Shown: piece by piece, positions 57,859 to 64,000 of the stretch | How the letters are laid out: each line of letters opens with the position of its first letter | Numbering within the stretch: position 1 is the first letter of the stretch | Assembly (NCBI RefSeq): GCF_900114285.1 | Contig: NZ_FOSN01000007.1 | Coordinates: 155,650-219,649 of the forward strand | DNA: 64,000 nucleotides | Direction: 5' to 3' | Origin: Methylocapsa palsarum | GTDB taxonomy: Bacteria > Pseudomonadota > Alphaproteobacteria > Rhizobiales > Beijerinckiaceae | The notes under the pieces: model-generated | Database searches by the model: none | What the model was told of the DNA's origin: nothing | Seen by the model: only the letters and a program-made list of their open reading frames with translations | Program-made: the position numbers and the translations under genes

Positions 57859-59888
57859 CAGAACGGCTGTCCAATGCTGACATAGAAGACGACCGGATAA
57901 TCGTCCGGACGCGGATCGAGCGGGCGCGCGACGTCAACCCGTAGCGGTCCGATCGGCGTATAATAGATCAGCCCGACGCCCGCCGACATCCGGGTGTCGC
58001 CGGAGCTTCCGAACGGCAGCGATCCCCGGAAGGCGCCGCCGACATCGAAGAAAGGCGCGACGCCGATCGTGTCTGTGACCTTGATGCGCGCCTCGAGCGT
58101 CGCGTTGAAGGCGCTCAGACCGCCGATCGTGTAGCCAAGCGGCGTGGACGGGCCGACAGTCTGATAGCGGAAGCCGCGAATCGTCGCGAGGCCGCCCTCG
58201 TAAAAGCGGTAGTTTGCCGGAATGCCGGGCAGGCCGCCCGAATTGCCGAAAATGGAGCCGAAGCCGGCGCGGGCGGCGATAATATACTGGGCGTCGTCGT
58301 CAATGGCGTAATAGGCCGAACCTGTCAGACTGGCCCTGGTGAAGCCCGATTCGCCGAAAAATGAGGGGTAGGGCGTGGCCAGCGCCGTGACGCGAAAGCC
58401 CTGGCTCGGATCGAGGAGCTTGTCGGTTCCATCATAACGCAGCCCAAGCGGGATGCCGAGGAGCGTGTAATTGACCCGGCCGAGCGCGTCGGTCGCATCG
58501 CCCTTTTCGAATTTCACGCCCGCCTGCGCCGACAATGTCTCGTCGATGCGGTAGCGCAACGCGGCCGTGCCCCCGGCGAGCTGATCCACATAGCCGCCAA
58601 AGCTGCCGCCGCCGGAACGGTTCTCCTCGGCCATGCCGTCAAGAAGGAAATCGGCGCGGGATCCATAAAGAGCGGGCTTCATGAAGCTCAGCGCGACGCG
58701 CCCGCCAAGTCCCGCGCTGTCGAAATTCTGGACGCCGTGGAAACTGTTGTAGCTATTGGCCGTGATGCCGTAGATGGGCGGCGCGTAGAACACATCGCCT
58801 TGGAGACGGAGACTTTCCGCAGCGCCAAACAGATTGCGGTTTTCGTAATAGAGGCTGCCGGTTGGCCCGTCGACCGTGGAATAGCCGGCGGTGAAGCCGA
58901 TGAGATTGTTGGGGCGGTCTCCGACATCGATGAAGATCGGCAGGTTTCCATTGGCGTCCAGCCGTTCGCCCTCGCGGATGCGCACCGAGCCGACCGCCGG
59001 GATCGAACTGATCGCGCGCCTTGTGTCCGCAATCGCCTTCGGCGTATAGGGCTGGCCCTGTTGCAGGTAAACGAACGAATTCACGATCGCGGGGTCAAAG
59101 CCGCCGGGGCCATTGATCGAGACCGCGCCAAAACCCGCCGTCGGCCCAGGATCGACGGCGTATGTCACATCCATGGTCAGCAGGACGTGGTTGACCGTCG
59201 GATGGGGCAGCGGGGCGGTGACGAGGGGATGGGATTGCGCCCGAAAAAAGTCGATCAGCCGCGCATTGGCGGCGCGCAGATCGGCCGCTGCGGCGGGATC
59301 GCCGGGTTTGAGCTTCAGGATGCGCGGCGGCAAAATCTCCGGCGGGAACGGCGCGCCGGTCGACGCATCTACGACGGCGACGTTCCGCAGGCGGAACAAC
59401 GGCCCCGTCTGCGCCGTGATCGTGATGGGAACGGCGGCGCGGTTCCGGTAGACGTCCGCCGCGCTGGCGAACTGATCTGCGCCCACGGGAAGCTCAAACC
59501 GGGTTCCTCCAACCGCGGCGAAGATTCGCGCATTGTAATAACCGGCGCTCCACAGCGCATCAAGCATGGGCGCAAAATCGGCGTTGAGCCGTTGCGCCAG
59601 AGCCTCGCCGTCCTGCGGCGGATCCTGCCTTAATTTGTAAAGATTGGAGCTGTCCCGCAGCGAGCCCTTGACGCTGTCCTCGCCCTCGACGGCGAAGTCC
59701 ATCTGATAGGGCAACGTCTCGGGCGACGGCGCGGGGACCGAATCCGAGCCGAACAGGCCAAAAAAATCAAACGCCGACGCGGACTCGGCCTTGAGCAGCG
59801 CGCCTGTTGCGGCGGCGCCGATCAGAACAAGGCTGATCAGGGAGCGCGCTCCTGCCCTTCGCTTCACCCGACGCATCCATTCCAGCAT
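57858..59888 (-). CDS. tamA: Translocation and assembly module subunit TamA
   Basis: Omp85/BamA-family outer-membrane protein of about 676 residues: signal peptide, three POTRA domains (~50-330), then a 16-stranded barrel (~340-676) with the RGF motif (TIRGFRY) and terminal VFYVSIGQPF. Start set at the ATG at 59888; TTG 59900 and ATG 59876 are alternatives. First gene of tamAB. Confidence 0.94.
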   Translation of the reverse strand: MLEWMRRVKRRAGARSLISLVLIGAAATGALLKAESASAFDFFGLFGSDSVPAPSPETLPYQMDFAVEGEDSVKGSLRDSSNLYKLRQDPPQDGEALAQRLNADFAPMLDALWSAGYYNARIFAAVGGTRFELPVGADQFASAADVYRNRAAVPITITAQTGPLFRLRNVAVVDASTGAPFPPEILPPRILKLKPGDPAAAADLRAANARLIDFFRAQSHPLVTAPLPHPTVNHVLLTMDVTYAVDPGPTAGFGAVSINGPGGFDPAIVNSFVYLQQGQPYTPKAIADTRRAISSIPAVGSVRIREGERLDANGNLPIFIDVGDRPNNLIGFTAGYSTVDGPTGSLYYENRNLFGAAESLRLQGDVFYAPPIYGITANSYNSFHGVQNFDSAGLGGRVALSFMKPALYGSRADFLLDGMAEENRSGGGSFGGYVDQLAGGTAALRYRIDETLSAQAGVKFEKGDATDALGRVNYTLLGIPLGLRYDGTDKLLDPSQGFRVTALATPYPSFFGESGFTRASLTGSAYYAIDDDAQYIIAARAGFGSIFGNSGGLPGIPANYRFYEGGLATIRGFRYQTVGPSTPLGYTIGGLSAFNATLEARIKVTDTIGVAPFFDVGGAFRGSLPFGSSGDTRMSAGVGLIYYTPIGPLRVDVARPLDPRPDDYPVVFYVSIGQPF

Positions 59889-60278
59889 ACGCAAACACAA
59901 GCCTAAACTTCGACGATCCGCCGCCGCCTTATCCGTTCATGCAGGCCAATTATGGACGGAAAGCGTCGGCGGCGGGTTAACGCCCCAGTTTGCGCTGGAT
60001 TTCGCCAATGAGGTTAATCGGAGGACCCGCCATTTGCGCCAGGAATCCCGAGCGCGCGGAGGCCGCTCGGTTCGGCTCCGTCATGGCGGATTTTCATCGA
60101 GCTGAAAAGGAACAGGAGCCGGCGGCCTTCGCGCCGCCTCGACCCATGAAATGAACCGGAGCCGTTCGGCGGCGCCGGCGTTCCTGATCTCCGCCCGCCA
60201 CAGGGCGAAGCGCGGAGCATAAATTTCCTTCAAATGTGAAGAAAACCATGCTCCGAGAACTTGAGCGTCCAGATTTTT
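59889..60278. other. Intergenic, no gene seen
   Basis: 390 bases upstream of tamA and downstream of the phosphoesterase gene. No supported frame, no clear promoter or terminator picked out by eye. Confidence 0.5.
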
Positions 60279-61565
60279 CTAATCGTTGTCGCCGTCATGA
60301 TCCCAGTCGTGGCTGACGGCGAACAGGTCGCTCAGGACCAAGACGCCGGGATCGCAGGCATGGTTGAGACAAGGAAGACCGAAGCCGCCCTCGATCGTCT
60401 TCAAGAGCGAAAAATGAGTGTTGAACGCCGTGTTCGTATGATGACGGACGCCATAATTCGTCTCGACGATGAGCAGGACCTTGTTGACATTTGGCGTGGC
60501 GCTGTAATCGTTCTCATCCCACACGACGACAATCGCGTTCCTGCCCTCCCGCCAGGACGTCGACTTGTGGATCGTCTTCACCAGCCGCTCGACCTCGACG
60601 TCGCCCCGGTAGATCAGTGCCGGATTCAAGCCGTCCTGCGTTCCCTTGTCGGAGGGATCGTAGTTACAGAAAGCGCCGGCGTTGCCCCGGCCATGCTGAT
60701 CGTTGCACTGATTCGGCGCGATAAGAGAAAAAGATGGAACCTCGCCCGAGCCGAGGTCCGCGTAAAGCCCGTGCGGCCCATCGAAGTCCGCGATTTGAGC
60801 AAGACTCAACTTCGAATTCGCACCGTCCTGAATGTTTTTGAAATACGCGAACGGATTGTGCTTCACGGCATAGAGATACACAAGACTGCTTGACGTCAGC
60901 GGCGGAGTTAGGGCCGGTTTGATCTGGGTGAAATCGGTCTTGTTGGTATAGACGCCGTCGCTGACGTTGACGCCGTCCGCGCCCGACAGCGGAAGATTTT
61001 CCTGATAGGACTTCCAGGTCCGGCCGGCCGCGACCAACTGATCGGCGATCGTTTTTCCAGAAATATTCTTGGCCACAGGAATGGAATGAATCCCATCGAT
61101 GTTGGTCACCGACGTGGCGGGAGGCTCTACCTCATTCGTGGCGTCGAACAGGGTTACGGCGGCGTCCGCGCCGGACCCGTGGATTGGGCAAATCACTCCG
61201 GTCGCGGGATTATCGGTCTGGACGACTCCCGTTTTGAGGTTGGGTTGGCAGGCGACGCTATGCCAATCCGGATAATTGTCAGACAAGTTGCCGAAATTCG
61301 AACCGCCGACGATCTCCAGGTAGTTCGTCAGGCTTGGATGGCCGACCGCGAAATAATTGGTCGCGGAATTGGCGCGCTTCGCATATGTGTTGATGAACGG
61401 CGCGTTGGGGTTTCCGACGATCTGATCGTAACCGTGATTCTCCATGATGATCAAAAACACATGATCAAGTCGCGGTATGTTCGCCGGGACCGGCCCTTCG
61501 GCGGCCAATGCGGCTCCCCCCAAAAGGGACATGAACAGAGTAAGGCCTTTCGCGGCGGTTTTCAT
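60279..61565 (-). CDS. Secreted phosphoesterase (acid phosphatase/phospholipase C superfamily)
   Basis: 428 residues from ATG 61565. Signal peptide (1-21) ends at LAAEG. Family motif near the N-terminus FLIIMENHGYDQIVGNPNAPFIN (metal- and phosphate-binding ENHGYD), FAVGHPSLTNYL, and DENDY near the C-terminus. Belongs to the bacterial phosphoesterase family (AcpA/PLC-like); whether it acts on phospholipids or simple phosphomonoesters is open. Four or more cysteines suggest disulphides in the periplasm. Confidence 0.88.
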   Translation of the reverse strand: MKTAAKGLTLFMSLLGGAALAAEGPVPANIPRLDHVFLIIMENHGYDQIVGNPNAPFINTYAKRANSATNYFAVGHPSLTNYLEIVGGSNFGNLSDNYPDWHSVACQPNLKTGVVQTDNPATGVICPIHGSGADAAVTLFDATNEVEPPATSVTNIDGIHSIPVAKNISGKTIADQLVAAGRTWKSYQENLPLSGADGVNVSDGVYTNKTDFTQIKPALTPPLTSSSLVYLYAVKHNPFAYFKNIQDGANSKLSLAQIADFDGPHGLYADLGSGEVPSFSLIAPNQCNDQHGRGNAGAFCNYDPSDKGTQDGLNPALIYRGDVEVERLVKTIHKSTSWREGRNAIVVVWDENDYSATPNVNKVLLIVETNYGVRHHTNTAFNTHFSLLKTIEGGFGLPCLNHACDPGVLVLSDLFAVSHDWDHDGDND

Positions 61566-61834
61566 GTTGGACTCGGCTCCCACTTGACGTCTTACAGGCG
61601 ACGTTCGGGGGCGGGGCAGCGCCCGAGCCCGAACCGCCCTCGCCGTCCCATACGAATTGGACAAGAAACTATTGTGTCAGGTTGCGGATAAGTAAGCGGG
61701 GACTCGAGTTAAGACGTCCGCGGCGATCCTGCGGCACACTGTAGATTGCCGCACTGTAGATTTATGAGTGCTATTATTTGTATAATTACGACCAAGAGCG
61801 GCGTGGGCGGAAAGCGTCTTGACAAGCAATGATC

Positions 61835-63004
61835 TCATCCGCGCTTTAAAATTTCCGCGGCCCTTGTATAACCTCCGTCACCGCCGTCGACGAAATGAAC
61901 GTGCGACCCGGTCGCCGCCGAAGTCACGAGGCAGGTCATCAAGGCGGACTCGGACACATGCGCGCCAAACCGGATTTCGCCCGCCTCCGCGCGCCGGGAT
62001 AGTTCGGCGCGGATCAGCGTTATGCTGTCGGCCGGGCAATCGAGAACGAAGCACAGGCGGTTGTCGAAAAACGAAAAGTCCGTATTTCTGATGAGCAATT
62101 CCCGGTAGGCCAGGGGGTCGAACGATCCGATCGGGATGTTTCGCGAAATGAAGAACCACGCCGCCAAGGTTTCGGCGAGCACGCGCGCGGCCGCGAGAGC
62201 GAGCGGAGCGCCTTTGCGCCGCGCCCGCGCCTCCAGGATATAGCCTTTTGGAGGCCAGCGGATGGCGAGTGTTTCATCGCGGACGGGGCGTGGGTTTCCC
62301 ATGGCCGCCGCGATTTTGACGACATCCGCATAGACCTCGGCGAAGACGCCGATTTCTCCGGCGGCGATGATCGACATCATGCTTCCGCGCCGGGAGCGAA
62401 GTTCCTCCCAGCGGCATGACAGCCCCGATAGATCCAGATCGCCGCGATCATCGAGAGCGTCCGGAATGGAGGCGGCGGCATGGAGCGCATTCTCGCCGCC
62501 GCTTTTGACCGCGGCCTCAAGAAGTTCGACCCCGCCGCCGAGAAAGACGCCGAACGCATTGCCCGGCGAGGGCTCGTAGCGGCCGACAAGCGCCTCGGCG
62601 CCCGCGCGCCGGATCTCGCGAACGCTGAGCAGTCCTACGCGAAGATCAAGCGAGAATTCCCGTCCAATCAATCCGCGCAATCGCGCTAGCACAACGCGTG
62701 CGTTCTCCACATGCGAGGGAGGGATCATGACCACGGCGCCGTCGCCGCCGAACAGGAACGGCAATTGAGCGGGCGCGCAAAGGTTCTTCAGCGCGGCGAT
62801 CGAGGACGCCGCGACGAAATTGACGGTCTTATAGAGGCCGTTCGAAATGGCGTCCGTCGAATTGCGCACGTCCGTCACCGCGAGGCGCCAGTCGTCCGGG
62901 GCGCGCCGGTGGGCGGCGGCGCTGAACGTCCCGTCAGGGGTCGTGAATGGCGGCAGATCCTTGAAGAAGGCGTCGCCGGAATGAAGAGAGGCGTCCAAGG
63001 GCAT
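61835..63004 (-). CDS. DUF3095 protein (class III cyclase-like fold)
   Basis: 389 residues from ATG 63004. Early VTDVRNST resembles the first metal-binding Asp motif of class III nucleotidyl cyclases, and FGGDGAVVMIP is the GGDG-type second motif; the family DUF3095 is linked to such cyclases by profile. No signal peptide or membrane segment. Product and activity not established. Confidence 0.8.
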   Translation of the reverse strand: MPLDASLHSGDAFFKDLPPFTTPDGTFSAAAHRRAPDDWRLAVTDVRNSTDAISNGLYKTVNFVAASSIAALKNLCAPAQLPFLFGGDGAVVMIPPSHVENARVVLARLRGLIGREFSLDLRVGLLSVREIRRAGAEALVGRYEPSPGNAFGVFLGGGVELLEAAVKSGGENALHAAASIPDALDDRGDLDLSGLSCRWEELRSRRGSMMSIIAAGEIGVFAEVYADVVKIAAAMGNPRPVRDETLAIRWPPKGYILEARARRKGAPLALAAARVLAETLAAWFFISRNIPIGSFDPLAYRELLIRNTDFSFFDNRLCFVLDCPADSITLIRAELSRRAEAGEIRFGAHVSESALMTCLVTSAATGSHVHFVDGGDGGYTRAAEILKRG

Positions 63005-63093
63005 GCCCTTCTGCTTGTCTGCCGTGATGCGCCTGGCTCTGGCGTCAGGCCACAGAATAATTACAATGAAGCTCCCGCGCACGGGGCTCATTC

Positions 63094-63150
63094 AAACCGA
63101 GCAAGATAGGACGCAAACCGAGCAAGATCGGACGAACAAGGATCGGACGA
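63094..63150 (+). repeat. 21-bp tandem repeats before a small gene
   Basis: Two 21-bp units (63094-63114, 63115-63135; CAAACCGAGCAAGATMGGACG) and a 15-bp partial third (63136-63150), ending four bases before the ATG at 63154. Each unit ends in GGACG, which could act as a weak ribosome site in the last copy. Confidence 0.75.
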
Positions 63151-63153
63151 ACA

Positions 63154-63354
63154 ATGTCAAACGCCTCCGCCCTCAGCGACCTCGACGCGCGCATCGCCGC
63201 CGTCCGGGAAAACATCCGGGAAGTCACCGAACAGGCCGCGGCCTATTCGGGCGCCGCGGACGAGGAGAGAAATGCCGACCGCATCGCCGAAATGGAAAGC
63301 CATCTGGCCGAGCTTCTGAAGGAGCGCGAGGATCTGGGTAGGGCTGCGATTTAG
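63154..63354 (+). CDS. Small coiled-coil hypothetical protein
   Basis: 66 residues, acidic helical heptad-like sequence (DARIAAVRENIREVTEQAAAYSG ... RIAEMESHLAELLKEREDLGRA). Divergent from the DUF3095 gene. No family recognised, though similar 60-70-residue helical proteins are common in Rhizobiales. Confidence 0.55.
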   Translation: MSNASALSDLDARIAAVRENIREVTEQAAAYSGAADEERNADRIAEMESHLAELLKEREDLGRAAI

Positions 63355-63621
63355 GCGGAGCGAACGCCCGCCGCCGCAATGAAAAAAGGCCCGCACGCGG
63401 GGTTTGCGCGCTCAGCGTTTTCCCCGGCCGGGCCGCGCTGTGGTCTCCCGGCTTCACCGCCACGCCGGAAGGGGCCGACACCGAGCATTTCGTGTTGCCT
63501 CGTGACCTTTACCCGAAAGGTGTCTCGTTCGGAGGGCAGCTGGAAACCTTTAGCCCTGACGCCGACCCTCCCGGCGGCGGTATAGGCCGCGTCCGAAAAT
63601 TGCCAACAGAGAAATGATGAT

Positions 63622-63963
63622 ATGGACGCTTCGTCGTCAGCAAAATGGTTTGCCGAATTTAACGTCAAAAACAAGACACTGGTGCTGATAAGATTAATGT
63701 TCGAATTTTCTCTCGTGACCAGAGATATCACGTCGTCGCCATTGGAGAGCGGGGCTTGTCGTAAGCTGCACGGGATTGGGGAAATGGAGCATGTCATCAC
63801 GTCCTATCTTTTATCGTTAAATTGCGACGACGCCGAACGATATGCCGACAACGACTTGATAGAATTATTGTTTGCAATGCCGGGCGATTACAGGCTTGAA
63901 GGCGCTGACCTTGCCCCCTCGAACGCCCTAGTTTTGAACTGGAGTTCAAGACGGGGAGATTGA
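63622..63963 (+). CDS. Hypothetical protein, possibly interrupted by an IS element
   Basis: 113 residues, no family. The local sequence is less GC-rich than the surroundings. The last codons (LVLNWSSRRGD) fall in what looks like the left end of an IS3-type element, so the true C-terminus may be lost. Confidence 0.4.
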   Translation: MDASSSAKWFAEFNVKNKTLVLIRLMFEFSLVTRDITSSPLESGACRKLHGIGEMEHVITSYLLSLNCDDAERYADNDLIELLFAMPGDYRLEGADLAPSNALVLNWSSRRGD

Positions 63964-64000
63964 GATGAAGAAGAGCCGCTTTTCGGAAGAGCAGATTATT
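63935..64000 (+). mobile_element. Left end of an IS3-family insertion sequence (cut by window)
   Basis: Starts near TGAACTGG (63935), inside a perfect palindrome TTGAACT-GG-AGTTCAA (63934-63949), followed within 30 bases by a transposase start. Terminal TGA/TGAACT fits IS3-family inverted repeats, but the right end is out of view. Confidence 0.55.
63965..64000 (+). CDS. IS3-family transposase OrfA, 5' end only
   Basis: The first 12 codons MKKSRFSEEQII are the characteristic opening of IS3-family (IS407-group) OrfA helix-turn-helix proteins, which precede an OrfB integrase by programmed frameshift. Partial at the window end. Confidence 0.8.
   Translation, partial: MKKSRFSEEQII

Overview
The window is a GC-rich alphaproteobacterial chromosome segment from an aerobic methanotroph. 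A complete particulate methane monooxygenase operon (pmoC-pmoA-pmoB) with all expected copper ligands is present. PmoA resembles, from memory, the Methylocapsa/upland-soil type more than Methylocystis, so a Beijerinckiaceae methanotroph is the best guess (inference, no tree was run). No rRNA, tRNA or CRISPR array was seen.

Layout: 0-5.5 kb holds cytidine deaminase, a KGG stress protein and a pentose-phosphate operon (tkt-gnd-pgl). 5.9-12.4 kb holds an unusual antiporter-OmpA fusion, trmD and pyruvate carboxylase. 12.6-17.6 kb holds a triple tandem palindromic repeat, a membrane protein and the pmo operon, which continues past pmoB into a membrane-anchored periplasmic protein and ends at a good terminator. 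18-30 kb is housekeeping: a secreted nuclease with an apparent non-AUG start, an M48 lipoprotein protease, a DUF3311/SSS transporter pair, an FAD monooxygenase, a D,D-carboxypeptidase, a CobW-type metallochaperone, an S4 protein, ferredoxin and a very long CarD. 31-38.6 kb holds an extensin-like lipoprotein, arfB, efp-suhB, a saccharopine-dehydrogenase-like enzyme and a carotenoid oxygenase. 39.2-48.4 kb is a full cbb3 oxidase cluster ccoNOQP-GHIS followed by an MFS protein with the copper motifs of CcoA. 48.7-61.6 kb holds a secreted orphan, a hydrolase, a P2A cation ATPase, tamA-tamB and a phosphoesterase. The end carries a DUF3095 protein, small orphans and the left end of an IS3-family element cut by the window.

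Methane oxidation (pmo) and terminal respiration (cco) are both copper systems. CcoI, CcoA and possibly the CobW protein and the pmo-linked membrane protein would handle metal supply. Pyruvate carboxylase and the pentose-phosphate genes serve central carbon metabolism.

The strongest unexplained signals are: a family of ~112-bp two-hairpin palindromic elements (eight copies, three in perfect tandem, one inside an operon, one translated in frame inside ccoA); the antiporter-OmpA fusion protein; a 15-bp inverted repeat shared by the pmoC upstream region and an unlinked secreted protein gene; and a nuclease gene whose signal peptide is reachable only from a CTG or similar start.
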